Shown here piece by piece: positions 1 through 13,589 of a stretch of DNA of 64,000 nucleotides; the stretch's first letter is position 1; each line of letters begins with the position of its first letter. The DNA is taken from assembly GCA_021464245.1 (NCBI GenBank), contig JADCRB010000016.1, forward strand, positions 10,753,122 through 10,817,121, given 5' to 3'. The notes under the pieces were generated by a model, which saw only the letters and a program-made list of their open reading frames with translations, was not told the DNA's origin and did not search any database. This stretch comes from Carallia brachiata. Lineage: Eukaryota > Streptophyta > Magnoliopsida > Malpighiales > Rhizophoraceae. The position numbers and the translations under genes were made by a program.

Positions 1-2100
1 TATCACAACATTGTTTGCACATGTTAATTCTTTGGATCCTAACGGTTATACATAGTACAATATAAACTTGCATCTAGAACATGTTAAGTTGGCCGTGTCC
101 ATTAATGAGAAACTCTGGAAAAATATATTATTTTTTTTCAAAACATGTCGATGATTGATGTTGTATGGGCATGTCCTGCTATAAATACAAACGCACTTAA
201 CGTGGATTTGGTTGTACCCTTTTCCTTTTGATGGGTCCTTTGTTGTTTCTGCAGAATTGTGAAAAATGATGAAGACTGAGACCAAAAACTAGGGAATCAT
301 TGCTAGCTAACATTCAATAAAGCATAAGGGGAAAAGAGAATAGTTGACTGGTAGTTGACAATTACATAGGACAATTATTCACATTCAAGAAAAGACAATA
401 CCTTATAGTGACAATGACAATAACAGAAACTGCACCAGCAGAATAAGAAAATGAGAGTTTAAGACGAATAAGTACAGTCATCACAAAAATTAAATTCTTG
501 CAGCTATAAGAGAGTTGCCAATGTCTTTTTTTTATTTTATTTTATTTATTTTATGTGCATGGTTCTCTAGCTAAGGATAGCAAGTAAGACATAAGGATGC
601 AGATTTACCATAGACAAATTAGGAACTAAAAGAGCCTAGCAATGGCCAAGTGAATGCATAGAGGTAACAATGAAGGTGATTGTATATCACAGAATCCACT
701 TCTCTGGCCAATTATATCAATTAAGTATGCTCACGTGTATATATATATATATATATAAATAATTTTCTAAGAGCTTCTTTACATGGATGCGGTGAAATTG
801 ATATGTTTCAGATACAAGATATCCAAGATTACATTACACTATCATGTAATGTGATTTGCACAATTGATTGCTTATTGTTGATGCACATTTGCGATTTGCA
901 TCATAATTCACAAAAGACTAACAATACACAATTAATAGTCATGATAATACAATTTGTAAACTGAGCTGCGTCTACTTCACCACATGCAAGTAACTGACTT
1001 TAACTATGATCAAGAACCATGATAGGGCCCAGAAGTACATACTGATATTACCGTGCATTCAGACCACTACTTCATGGTTTTTTGTCTTCTATTTTTTTTT
1101 TCTCCTTAAATTCTCTTCTTGTTGAAGCCAGAAGGATAGGAGAATGAGGGTTCAAATGCACTAAATACAAGAGGTAATCAATTGTTGGACTACTTGTAGG
1201 ATGAAAAGCTAGTGGGTCATTAGATGACAGTGGATGCCAACCATCCCCAATATTATTCAAAAGAAAAGGTTGAAAAAAGCACCAAAGAGGCCTATTTTTT
1301 CCGTGGTATGATTGAATCTGTGGTGAAACAAACAAGCTCAATTTTCAATTTTTGATGTTTAACTGGAAAACTTCCATATGCCAGCCCTTCTCATCAGGGA
1401 AATTAAAAAAGAAAGGAAGGCAAACAAAATCCAATATACATTCATTTGTAAAGAAATATATGCATCATTAAAGTTTCAACTTTGATTTTACATTCATTGA
1501 GAAGTTCATTATCAGAATAATCCCCTCAAAAAAGTTCAAACTATAAACTCTACTGCATTAGCCATCCTTCACTAGAAATATTGCGTGTTTAAACTATTTC
1601 TTTTTTCTATCCAATTTCACCAGAATTATAATAGACTTAGCACTCTGTCATATGAATTCATTTTTAAGTTAGAGGTTTTTTTTTTTTTTCTCGTTTTCTG
1701 TTATGGTTACACAAAGTTCATCATTTTCTTTTAAACAGAAAGCTGATATTTAATATATATGTATATAGCATACATACACGGTATTGAAATCAAACCCATT
1801 TGACATAAGTGAATCTTTAGAACTTTTGTATAAAGAAAGAAAAAAAAAACCACAAAAAAAGGACTGCTCAGATTTTATCTAAACCGTTCAAATGGACAAC
1901 GAATGACAGGGATGAGTTTGACAAAATAGTTGAAACAAATTGGTAAATAGGGGAAACGTACAAGACAGAAATTAAAATTGTTGATAAAAAAACCAAGTCA
2001 GACATAAAAAAATTCCAAATACCCCGCATAATAAGATCAAATATTTCAAACTAATGTCCACAAATATATCATTGATGAGCATGCACTCACAATAACCAGG
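1..2100. other. AT-rich intergenic DNA, no gene seen
   Basis: There is no reading frame with recognisable protein character, no RNA gene, and no paired repeat ends that I could find. A short TA dinucleotide run lies near 740-756. The few open frames are short and of low complexity. The stretch could hold introns or untranslated sequence of a gene beyond the left edge, but nothing here shows that. Confidence 0.6.
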
Positions 2101-2114
2101 ATTATTAAATGAAG

Positions 2115-2138
2115 CCTCTCTCTCTCTCTCTCTCTCTA
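2115..2138. repeat. CT/GA microsatellite
   Basis: An uninterrupted CT dinucleotide run of about eleven units. Confidence 0.85.
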
Positions 2139-2283
2139 AAAACAGAGAAAAAGGGAAAATTAAGAAAAACAAAAACAAAAACAGGAAGACTGTTCCCAAA
2201 ATTATTGAGTCAAGCGCTTAAGCTGTATTCCATTGAGTGGACTGACTAGTGATAACAACAGCATCACTTATGGGCTTCTCTAT

Positions 2284-2394
2284 AAGAGAAGAAGAGAAGA
2301 AGAAGAAGAAGAGAAGAAGAAGAAGAAGAAGAAGAAGAGAAGAAAGAGAGAAGAAGAAGAACCCCCCCCCCCCCCCCAAAAAAAAAAAAAAAAA
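2284..2394. repeat. Compound GAA / poly-C / poly-A tract
   Basis: About 78 bases of pure purine (GAA and GA units, 2284-2361) are followed directly by 16 C (2362-2377) and 17 A (2378-2394). The open frames here on both strands (poly-Glu/Lys, poly-Phe/Leu) are artefacts of the repeat. Confidence 0.9.
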
Positions 2395-2741
2395 GAGCAA
2401 AAGCAAATGATTTTCTCCACATTACTTCTTGTTTCTATCAACCCCAGCTAAGCCACATCTTTTTTTTTTTTTTTAAAGTCTTCTAAAACTGGCAGTACAA
2501 TAGTAAAGAAAAAGGAAAAACGAGCGCCAAAGTACACACCTCCAATTAACTGAGTCAAGCTCAATACTCCATGCCACATCCTATTATTTATACTTAACTA
2601 TATGATTTTCTAAGGAAATTAAAAAAGAAAATACAAGGAGTCACGTAACATCTGAGTTGCTTTTGCTTATACATGCAGTACTCATAGCATTCCTCTAATG
2701 ATGGCAGAGAAGAAGAATTTGGAGAGAAGATAAAGAAAAGC

Positions 2742-2742
2742 T

Positions 2743-2771
<29 letters not shown>
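2742..2771. repeat. GT microsatellite
   Basis: A GT dinucleotide run of about fifteen units. Confidence 0.9.
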
Positions 2772-2775
<4 letters not shown>

Positions 2776-3029
2776 ATTTACCTTCAAAACACAGCTGCCT
2801 GCTGCCTTTTGGACTGAACCTTGAAGTAGTTGCCCAGGTTCACTTCAAGTTGTTTAATGGTGTTGGATTCAATCTACTCAGAGAGAGAAAGAGAGAGAGG
2901 CAGAAGACAGAGAGGCAATGAGGTAGATGAACACTTGCATCCATGTCCTATGTACTCGGGTAAATAACGAGCCTTGGGATACAATGGCCCACAACAAGCA
3001 AAAGTGACTCTTGTTTGTTTTGTAGGAAA

Positions 3030-4310
3030 ATTATAGAAAATAATTTCATTTGGAAACAAAATAGCTATTTAAAATTACATCATGTTTTCCTCATTATTAT
3101 TTATTTTTTTTATTTATTCAAATTAAAATTCTCATTTTTTTTATTATTTTCTTTCTCATCTATTTTTTTTATTCAAATTATTTTTCTTTTCTCGTAAATT
3201 TCTTCTCTTTAAATTTTCTCAATCCAAACACATCATTATACTTATAGTCTGTTTGAATTACGAGAAATTAATGAAAAAAATGTTGTAAAAAAATTGTGAA
3301 AAAAAAAATGTGAAAAAAATTTATAAAAATTTGTTATTTCGATAATTTAAAAATAAGTGAGAAAAAAGATGATAAGAAATAAAATTTTTATATTTGAATT
3401 GTATGAAAATTTTTTAAAAAAATTATAAGTAAAATTACAAATATACCTTTATAAATAATATAATAGTGGCTAAACTTAGAGGCATTTTTATCATTATTCT
3501 TCCACTTGTTTTTTTTTTTATATGGGTTTTGGACAAGTTTTTTTGTCCAAAGCTTTTTTTTCTTCCCAAATTTAATCTCTTTTCTTTTCTTTTCTCACAT
3601 GGAACCAAATAAAAGAAAGTTTCCTCAAACGAGAGAATTCTTTTCCATTGGTTTCTTTCCTCTCTTCCAAGCAAACCATTAATTTTCTACATAAATATAT
3701 GTCAAAAGGTAAAAGTGCATAACTATTCTAACCAAGAAATACTATTTAAAATAAGAGTTTGGTAATTAATCAGTATATTTTTATATATGTAATTTAAATT
3801 CAAATTTATACACTCATGCCCTCCTCTAACAAATAAGTTGGATGTTGGCATCAATTGTATAAAGATTTTAGTGCGGCATTGACTCTAGATTGGGTAATTG
3901 CTAAATCGCCTGCAGCGAAATTTCACTCGACTCCACCAGTATTTAAATGATAGTTCTTTCTTATGAAATAAAGTTAAAACAAAACTTTCACGAATAACTC
4001 AAACTTTAACTAATATTCTTAAAATATACAATTTTTTAATCATTAATACCCTAATTGACAATTTTCAATTAGAAAAAGAAAAGAAAATAAAAGAAAAATG
4101 TGATACTATTTATTTTCTATCAATCCAAACAATTACTTTTTACTTTTTTTTTCTCACAAATTACTATTCATTTTCTTTTTCACAACTTTTTAATCATTAC
4201 TTTTTATCAATTATAACATCATTATTACTGTATTATTTTTTATTCATTTTCTTTTCTTTTCACTTTTTATTCAATTTCCTCCAATCCAAACAGAGTTTCT
4301 AAACAAGAAA
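3030..4310. repeat. AT-rich repeat family, first copies
   Basis: Pyrimidine-rich blocks carry the phrase TTTCTCACAAATTACTATT (around 4150) and end in CAATCCAAACA-type ends (near 3220 and 4275). The same phrases recur at 6270-6500 and 11,970-12,315, so this is a dispersed low-complexity repeat family, probably MITE-derived. The block 3240-3430 reads like an inverted, purine-rich version. No coding sequence is visible. Confidence 0.5.
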
Positions 4311-6260
4311 TGAACTAACAAAATGGTGACTATAGTCCATACACTTGCATCTATATGGGAGAGAGAGAGAGAGTTAAAGATCATTTTCATATAACTAGCT
4401 AGTAACTAGGGTGTTCATTTAACTACTTAACCCGACTAAATCAACTCAATTTTAACTGAAATTGCGATCCGATAAAAAATTTAACAGAATGTAGACAGTG
4501 ATTCGGAGAAATTGTGACTTACAGTTTGGTTGCATATTTAAGAACTGAAATGCGCAACTAAACCAAATTGAAAGGAAACTGATCTTCTTGTGATGTATTA
4601 CATTAGACACAAAATAATTGATATTTAGTGATATTGTATACTTTTATGATTCAGCTATATATTTATTGCAATTTCTATGTAATTCTTGGATTGCTTTATG
4701 CTTTATTCTTATGTCAAAAAAATTGTTATGCTTTATTCTTATTTTATATATTTTTAGCCCCCTTTTCATTTATCTGGACTATAAAGTTATTTTGTCTTTA
4801 AACCCAATTTTCACATATTTTTATCAGATATGTATGATTATCTTTTAATCTTAGTAATATGATAAAAGTAGAGAAATTCATGAAGATTCTTTAAATTGTG
4901 CCGTTATTTAATTTTGTTTTGTAAAAAAACAATTATTTGGAGTTATTTTTTTCGTAATTTTCATTTTAAAAAAGAGTATAAATTTTATAAAATAATTAAA
5001 ATGACAGGACAAAAAAAGTAATTAATCATCTTTCGTTCTCGTGTAGAAAAGTTTTCTATCAACCGTAAACATCTTGATCGTTTAGGGGTGTCTTTGGTTT
5101 TCCCGATGAATACTGTTTTTGTTATTAAAAGTTAAAAAAAGTAAGATAAAATAGTTGTTGATTAATTTTTCTAAGTGTTACTTACAAACTACTTGGATTA
5201 AAAAAAAAATGTAACAATAGGTGATTTTCCTTAAGCAACAATAATTAACTACATAATTTCATTCAACGATATCTAATAATTTTTTTATATGTATTTTTTT
5301 ATAAAATTAATCATCTAATAGTACACATCAATTTATAATTATTTTGAACTCACATAAATAAATCCATCAAATTTTTTTCTTAAAAAAAGGTATAAATACA
5401 GATTTTACATATTATTTTTTATCTTTTTGAAAATTTCACCTACAACATTATTTTAGAATCCATCCATCACGTTTGTGTCATCCCCTTTTTTCACCTTTTG
5501 CCGTTAGTCTTCTGTTAAGTATGTCATATGATAGTTCAATCAGTGCTAAGTAAGCAGGGTCATAGATGTGTCAATATTTTTTAAAAAAATTGGATATTAA
5601 TTTTAACACACGAAAAAAAATATATGAAAATTCAATTATGAAAATTTAAAATTAATCGTGAAAACAAAAAAAATTCTAAAAACAAGAAAAAATTTAAAGA
5701 TTAGAAATTAATTTTGAAATACAGAAGAAAATGTGTAAAATTATGAATTAAATTTTGTCAAGATTTTCTGAAAATAATTTTTAATTACTTTTAGGAATTA
5801 AATAAAAAAATTTGGACAAAACATAACCCTCCCCACTAATTCGCCACCGCCATCACATCCGGCCAAATCCGAGAGAGCGGCGGCGGTAGGGGTTCAGGTG
5901 GCAAATGCAGATAAAGGCTTCTGTAGTTCAATAAACCAAAATAACCATATCAAAGAAACGTCTAGCTCTTCAGCTCTTTTGTTTGCTATTTCGAAAATTG
6001 AGGTCTTTTACTGTCTCTTTTACACAACACGGTGGATAAAAAGTAAAAACATATACAACGAACGAATGAAGGCGTAATCCTTCAGCAGAAAAAGAATAAA
6101 ATTATTTATCTACTAATTTATTTCGAAAATTACAACAGAAACGAAAAGATAAAAAAAAGGATGAGGGAGAGAGAGGTGATTGGACTGCCGCATGACATTT
6201 GATTATACTCATGTGATACTGATTGAACTGTTATATAATATATTTAACAGAACACTAATA
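4311..6260. other. AT-rich intergenic DNA, no gene seen
   Basis: A GA microsatellite lies at about 4361-4374. A short GC-richer patch at 5825-5910 contains GCGGCGGCGG but has no sustained reading frame in any frame. Otherwise the sequence is featureless and AT-rich. Confidence 0.55.
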
Positions 6261-6269
6261 ATAAGGATA

Positions 6270-6500
6270 TTTAGAATTTTTTTAAAGGAAAAAAGAAAAA
6301 AAGAAAAAGAAAATATTTTCTACTCATTTTTTAATTCATATTTTATCAATTCAAATAATTATCTTTTATTTTTTTCATAAATTATTATTTATTTTCTTTC
6401 TCGTAATTTTTTAATTATTATTTTTATCAATCATAATATTATCTTATATTTATTTTCTTTTCTACTCATTTTCTCTTCATCCAATTATAGCACAAAACGA
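6270..6500. repeat. AT-rich repeat family, further copy
   Basis: Shares the TTCATAAATTATTATTTATTTTC phrase pattern and pyrimidine bias of the blocks at 4035-4300 and 11,970-12,315. Confidence 0.45.
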
Positions 6501-9090
6501 TGAGTGAATTTTAAGAAAATTGTTGTGAGTAAAATTTTTAAAAATAAATAATAAATAAAATCTATATTTGTATTTAAAAAAATGAATCAAATTATTTTTT
6601 ATTTTTATCTACAGTAAATGAATGAGATGGTTACAAAATTTACCACAACGGACTGGCACGGTGCAAGCAGCCAAGCTGTGCATTTGATTGACAGGCATAC
6701 CCGCAAAGTAGTTACGACAATTAATGCGTGGTAAGTACACCCATTATTTTAATATATTTATTAAAATAATATTATTTTTAATTTCCACAATTGGCCAAGG
6801 CTACACGTGGAAAGTTGGCTTTTCAATTATTATTGTGATCATTTGAGCTTTAAAATCTTATAAATATGTATTAAAATATTTTTTTTCTATTTTTATATAT
6901 ATAATAAATTAAATAGTAAAACACTATTATTTTATTTATAAATACTAGCCAATACACTAAAAATAATATTATTTTAATAAATATAGTAATTTGTATGGTA
7001 AAGATAAAATATACAAGATAATTTTTAGAAGATTGATTTAGTTTAATTAGACCTAAAAAAATTATTTATTATCATAAAATAATTTTAGAATATTTAAAAT
7101 AGTCATTTTATTATTTATCTAGTAATAATTAATATTAATTTAATTAGAAATTGTAATTTCATTTTATTGTTTAGCAATAGTAATAAATTTTTAACAATTA
7201 ATAATAATAATCAACAATCAATCTTAATAATAGTTAAATCAAACACTTCTTAGTCTTACCTTTAACACAATTGTTCATATTAATGACTGCAATTAACTTC
7301 AACGTTAGCGGCGCCTTTAAATTTTTAGATATATAATCATAAAAATACGATAGATATATAATAATTTAAATCATCACCCTAACACGGCACGGCGGGATAT
7401 GTGAAGAACGTTAATCTCAATTAAAAAATTTTATTAAACTATAACATTTAGAAATTATTAACTTTGATAGAAAAAAAAAAGAAGAAGAAATTATTAGCTT
7501 TGTCGTTTGTGAAAATTTTCCTCTTGACTCTCGTCTCCCATTGGCGGCCGCCACTGCCCATGGCGCTTCCACGTCGGGCAGGGGCCTGTTGCCATGAGGC
7601 CCACAAAATATGCATATTTTTGTTATGTATATATTTTTAAACGAAGTTAGACTATGTAACAACATAATTAGAGGTACATAAAAAGTTATGTAATTCAATA
7701 AATGACTTATGTATTATTTTTTAAAATTTAATCAATTTTTTATTAAATTATATCACATCAATACAGTTTCTAATTACGTTACCATCAAATTTTTCCCTGT
7801 AAAACTTGTCCCCATAAGATTTGTAATTGTCTCCCTCGTCCCCTCATATTTATATAATTTATATGAAATTTTCTAAAATTATTTCATAATTTTGTTTAAT
7901 ATCATAACTTCCTTTAAAATTGTTCATAGGAACTTATCCTCACTGTCTTATAAATTTGTCGCTGTGAAATAAGTTTTGGACCGGTCTGACTCTCTAGCAA
8001 CTCTTTCTTAAGGCCCTATAATTAAGACCGGTCTTGACATTGAATGCATTTAACCATAAAGAAATTTAAAGATTAAAAGGATAAAGTAAGATTTTTGTTT
8101 TCGAACAATATAAAAAAATTTATTGTAAATGTGTCAATAATTAAATTTGTTGATTGAGATTAGAGTAATTTTCGTTTATTTTTTATTCAACTCAGTTTAT
8201 AAGAAGAGACTCCTATCCAAATACTATTGAACCAAAGTAATTTTTCTCGAGCTGACCAAATGGTGTTAATGAGTTTGACACTTAAGACTCGGAGGGCATG
8301 GTTAAATTGGACAATTCAAAATTCAAAGCTTCAATGCACAGTTTGTAAGATTTAAATTTAAATCAAAAGTAAGAGAAGAATCCTAAATTATCACTACGTT
8401 ATCATTTCAAATGGTCAAACAAAAGAATTAAATCCACTTTCCTCAGTTTTGACCGAGTTCCACAGATTTGGTCTGGTCCCTTCACCCAAATTGACAATTT
8501 ATCACCTCCTAGAATAAATATATTCCAAGTATAAGTTGGATCCCAGATGATTGATACAAGAAATGTTTAACCCATTATTAAATTAGTGTTTATAAGTAAA
8601 AAGGAAATTGTGGTCAAAAAAATTATGTTGGTTCAACAAAGACCCACATGAGTGAATATTTAATTTCACTCACAAAAAAAAAAAAAAGAGAGTCCAAATG
8701 AATGAATATTTAACCCAAAAAAAATCTAAATAAATATTAAAAAAAGTATAAGTTAATTTTACTCATTTTTAGGAAATATAACTCACTAATAATTTTACAA
8801 TATTAAATTTTTTAATATTTTTTATTTTCAATAAACTATACATATTATATTATATAAAATTATAAATAAATTATATTTAATTAAAAATACTTCAAAAAAA
8901 AAAGGGTCAACGTGTCTTTCTCTGTCAAAACTATATCTACATCAAGGCATTGACTACCCGCTACTCTTCACGTGCTCTGCAAATAGTAATTCTAAAATAA
9001 AACGGAAATACTTTGTGCAGTGAAGGCCACGTTGTACACATGGGAAAAGCAGCAACACAACTAACAATTCGGCAGCCTGCATCCAAAAGT
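6501..9090. other. Intergenic DNA left of the MATE array, no gene seen
   Basis: AT-rich spacer with one GC-richer patch (7540-7605) that has no convincing coding frame. Given the repeating layout to the right, a MATE gene would be expected to end here, but I find no MATE exon remnant on either strand. Confidence 0.55.
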
Positions 9091-9261
9091 AAAACCAACC
9101 AATTTGTCTTCTTCTTGTTGTTTCTAGGCCTCCCCCCCTATTCTTCTCGCTCACGTTCATGATCACGTGCAAAGTCTTGATCAGCACCACACAGGCTTAG
9201 TTAGATCATAGATGCATTGTTTCGATACTGTTTTAAAAGAAAAAAAAAAAAGATGTTCCGA

Positions 9262-9436
9262 CAGTTTATATTTTAAGTTTTATCTTGATTAAAATTATGA
9301 TTATTATTTTTAAAATAAAAATTAATATTTTTAAAATATTTATTATTTTTATATTTTAAAAATATTAATTTTTATTTTAAAAATAATAATTACAGTTTAT
9401 CTAAAACAAAATTCAAGATAAAATTATCGAGATATG
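9262..9436. repeat. AT-rich foldback element
   Basis: Two arms of roughly 75-80 bases are inverted copies of each other around a centre near 9342. The inner 50 bases of each arm, built on ATTTTTAAAATAAAAATTAA, match almost perfectly, and the outer parts share TTTTATCTTGA. Its length and shape fit a foldback MITE. No target duplication could be fixed with confidence. Confidence 0.7.
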
Positions 9437-10012
9437 TAACAATGGTCGTTTTAAAAAGAGAGCGGCCGTATCACTGAGGATCATGACCGAACAGTAAAAG
9501 AAGAGCTCGCTACCATATAAAAAATGGGTTTCATTTGATGGCGATATAATATTTAATGTGTATATTTTATATAATCATAATTAAAAATATAAGTTAAAAA
9601 ATAATAAATATTTTGTTAATATTATTTTTTATTATTACAATTGAACTACACATAATTTTTATTATACAAATATAAGTTTGAAAATTATTTGACTATAAAA
9701 TCGTATGAACACATAAAAGCTTATGAATTAGAGTTTTTGCAAAAAAGTTTCTTTAGAGTATAATAAAATTATTAAATATTACTTTATTTTTTATTTTTTA
9801 TTTGTATATAAAAAAAGCAGTGACCGTTGTAGTTGAACCATAACACAATAAAAAGGATAAGAAATAATGTACACAAATATATATTTCAGTTGAATTTTAC
9901 TGTAGTGTTTTTTTTTTTCGGATTTGATGTTGAGAAACTCTATATTTGGTAGGCAAATGGACAACCACAACCAAAGGTGTTCAAAAAATGTTCTTGCACG
10001 AAATATTTGCAA

Positions 10013-10041
10013 TTATTATTATTATTATTATTATTATTATT
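10013..10041. repeat. ATT microsatellite
   Basis: ATT trinucleotide run. Runs of the same unit occupy the equivalent place in the spacers at about 17,346 and 27,590, so it is an inherited part of the spacer. Confidence 0.85.
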
Positions 10042-10689
10042 TGGTAACATCAGGAAAGGGCAAAGCACAATATTTGCAATTAATGAAATAGAGGATTGAA
10101 TTCACGATCTCGTGTAAAACCTAAGCCACGCCAGTTTAAAATTGTCAGATCAATTCATGTATATAAATTTAATTAATTTATTGGTCAGCAAAAGATCTAT
10201 TCAACTGTAAATTATATAATATGGTGTATATTTCATACACTTCTCTTTCAGTATGTAAAGTTAAATATATATATAATAAATGGTTAGACTTTCTATTTCC
10301 ATGAAACGATCTGAAAAATTACACTTTGTTATAATGTTTAAATTGTTTTTCTTTCTAAGAAGATAACACACATAAATAGTTGGAATGTTTTTTTTTTTGT
10401 TCTTGTTGAATCGAAAGAAAGTTAATTATGAGTGAAATTTAGAGTTTGAATTCTAAATTCCACCTTCAAATTTTATACTTAATTATTACTAAATTATACT
10501 TAGGAGTTGATGCAGTTGGAACTTTTATTGTACACGACTTTAATACTTAATTATCTTTGAATCATTTCCAACTTAAATTATCAATGAACCCGATGCTTCT
10601 GTTGTTAAAAAAATAAATTAATAAAATAAACAAAAGAATTACGTGTTTTGCACCCAATAGCATGTATAATTAATTAAATTATAATATTT

Positions 10690-10905
10690 AATGTAAAGTT
10701 AAGATGTTCATAGTTCAGTTAATTGAACTGAACCACTATAACTATTTATGAGCTAAAATTTTCGGTATATAAAATTGAAAACAATTTTCAAACTGAACTT
10801 TAATTAATTGAAAATTTTGATTCAGTTTCAGGTTAACTGTTCGATTAACTGAATTTAATAACAAAAAAATTTTAAATTATAATCTAAATGTATAAAAATA
10901 TTTTG

Positions 10906-10939
<34 letters not shown>

Positions 10940-11280
10940 TTATAATTATTATTATATATAAAAATAAATAAATGATTATTTGAGATACAAAATATTTATT
11001 AATATTTGTTTATTAATAATTATTGTATTATTAAAAATTATATATATATATATATATGTCTGTGTGCGTGCATGTGCGTGTGTGCGTACATGGGTGTTTG
11101 TAAAATAACGTTTCAGTTCAGTTTAGTTAATTACAATTTTTTAATATTAGAAACTAAAACTGAATAAAAATTTTAATTTTCAATTGATTCAATTAATTGA
11201 TTATAAAATTTGTTAAATTAATTAAAAATTTAATTCGATTCAATTTAATTTTTTTATTAATTAAAATTTTTAATTTTTTA
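10690..11280. mobile_element. Degenerate inverted-repeat element (AGTTCAGTTAATT type)
   Basis: A stretch absent from the other spacers. Both ends carry repeated phrases of the type TTCAGTT(C/T)AGTTAATT and their complements AATTAACTGAA. The middle holds TA microsatellites (10,906-10,932 and about 11,040-11,057). There is no coding sequence. It is best read as a decayed non-autonomous DNA transposon, and its exact ends are uncertain. Confidence 0.45.
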
Positions 11281-11969
11281 AATACGTTAATGTAAAGCAC
11301 ATCTTAAAATTTTTTATTTGACGTGAAATGAAAGTGAGATAAGAACAACCATAAGATTCCAGTTCAAGGAACCTTGGCGTCGGTACCTACCATTCAACCT
11401 TGGCTGCGTCACTGCGTGGCAGAAGATGTGCCGTGCAATGCACTCCACCTACTGGTCTTTGTTTTTCTTTTAATTAAGAGCACTACTATCTAATCATATA
11501 ATTAATAATACATATAACTATATAATTAATATAATAATTTATTTATTTTTTATTTTAATATATTTTTTATAATTTAATAATATAAATATTACGTATTAAT
11601 TTTAACTTTCTACTATTTGCTTACTTAGCTTGCTATCATCTTGGACAAAATAATTAATTGCACAATAAAATTCACGTGCAGCTTTTGCTTCATCCTTGCT
11701 GGGCCTATTCACGGGAAATATGGAACTGCCAATCATCCACGCAACCATTATTTTCTTATATTGATGAATTCATAATGAGCAAAGTACAAATTAAACTTCG
11801 CACCTAAAAAAATGCCAAGATGTATTTAAAATTTAAGAATTATTATTTGTTTAGAATAAGAGGTTTATTAAATTATAAGTTATATAATAAAATAATTTTT
11901 TTTTATTTTTATAAATTTTGTATATTTTTTTAAATTAAAATCTGATTCCTTAAAATAAAACCAAATGGG

Positions 11970-12315
11970 TTGTTTGTTTGCCTTTTCTAAGTAGAAAAGA
12001 ATTACTTTTTTAATCATTATTCTATCAATTCTTTCACTTTTTTTTTTACATTTTCTTTCTCTATATTTTCTCTATTTATCTAAATAATATATTTTTCACA
12101 CACTTTTTCTCTCATAAATTACTATTCAATTTTTTTTACACTTTCTCACTTATCTAAACCACTTATTTTTTTTACCACTTTTTTCTCTCACAAATTATTA
12201 TTTATTTTTCTTTCTCTACACTTTTTTCGTTTATCTAAATAACTTATTTTTCACACTATTTTGTTTCTCATTTCTTTCCTTCCTACACCTTTCATCTCAA
12301 TCCAAACACATCATA
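11970..12315. repeat. AT-rich repeat family, copy in spacer 0
   Basis: Repeated TTTTCTCTCATAAATTACTATT-like phrases; ends with CTCAATCCAAACACATCAT, the same ending as near 3219. It interrupts spacer homology, consistent with insertion. Confidence 0.5.
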
Positions 12316-13589
12316 AGATCTTAACCAGTAGACTTAGAATGAGAGAGAAAATTTACAATTAGTGGACTAACAGTGGGACATTCACTTGCCAAAATGATGT
12401 TCACATAAAATACATAGTCTAATTTAGCAATCAAACCCAATAAAGTACGAGGTAATGAATAATATATTAATTTTTTTTAGAGAATTGTCTTGATATATTA
12501 AAACAATAAAATAAATTAAAAATACATGTCGCTTGAAGCAGGCAGACGCACAGTCTTCTGATGAGTTGCCCCCCTATTTTAAAGAATCCGTCGGTACAAA
12601 AGTATATAGCAAATTAATTTTGTAAATAAAGTTAACCCATGCTAAAATTTCACTATTTTTAAAGACTATAATATTCTTTTTATAACGTGGCGTTTCCCAC
12701 ACCCCTAGCTTGTAAAGCCAGCTAGTCATTGACCTAAGAAACTGGAACTATGAGTGGAACAAATGTTTCAGCAATTCAGATCTCATTCACACATTGCTTC
12801 AGATCTTTTTCTGACCGAAACATTGCTTCAAATCTCATTCAAACAAACGATGTAGGCTTGACTAGACTCGAAATTACAATCGATTCGTAACTGAACTTTG
12901 TTAAACTAAGAATCTAGCTGTTCTAAACTGGATCGCACTATGTTAAGAGCAAATCCAGTCAAAGTTTTTCCTCTTCCATCCAAAATTTGTAGCTTATTGT
13001 TTTTTTTTTTTTGAATAAATTCTATAACATTTTTGTTAATTCTAAAACCAAAACTGGAACTGCATCGTACATAATCAATTAGAATCCAATTTTCTAACCA
13101 CAGAATTAGAATTAGAATCTGAAAGCAATGGTAGGTAGTCAGGTGGTTGAAAATGTCAAAATTAATGATATGTTCAGCAGGCCTGCACGTAGGCATGTTA
13201 TCCCGTTTAATGTCTTTCTCTTGAAGGCAGGCTGAGGTGCGGATTTAAGAGAGCCGCAGTTGGCATGAATGTTCCACATTAATTACTTTTGTCCTCACCC
13301 TTTTGATTGTTTGGTGTTGAATTGGTCAAAAAAAAAAAGGGATAAGAAAAGATGGGGGCACAAAATTGACCAGGAAAAAATATGAGAAAAATCATTTTAA
13401 AATTACTTAACAATATCATACCATAATTCACACATCCAAATTTCAATTAATCCGGTAATAAATTCTAATGAAAGAGAGATTTTTTTCAATTTAAATTCCA
13501 TGAATTTCAAAGTTCTTACGCCAAAGGACCAACATTACCATAGCCGTGGCTTCTCCAGGAACCAAACAAGTGAGATACTGAATACATCC

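Noticed and set aside
2218..2451. Open frames encoding poly-Leu/Phe (minus) and poly-Glu/Lys (plus).
   Set aside because: Pure products of the GAA/C/A simple-sequence tract.
10013..10041. Possible CRISPR-like or regularly spaced repeats around the ATT runs.
   Set aside because: They are plain trinucleotide microsatellites inherited with the spacer; there are no unique spacers, and the genome is a plant.
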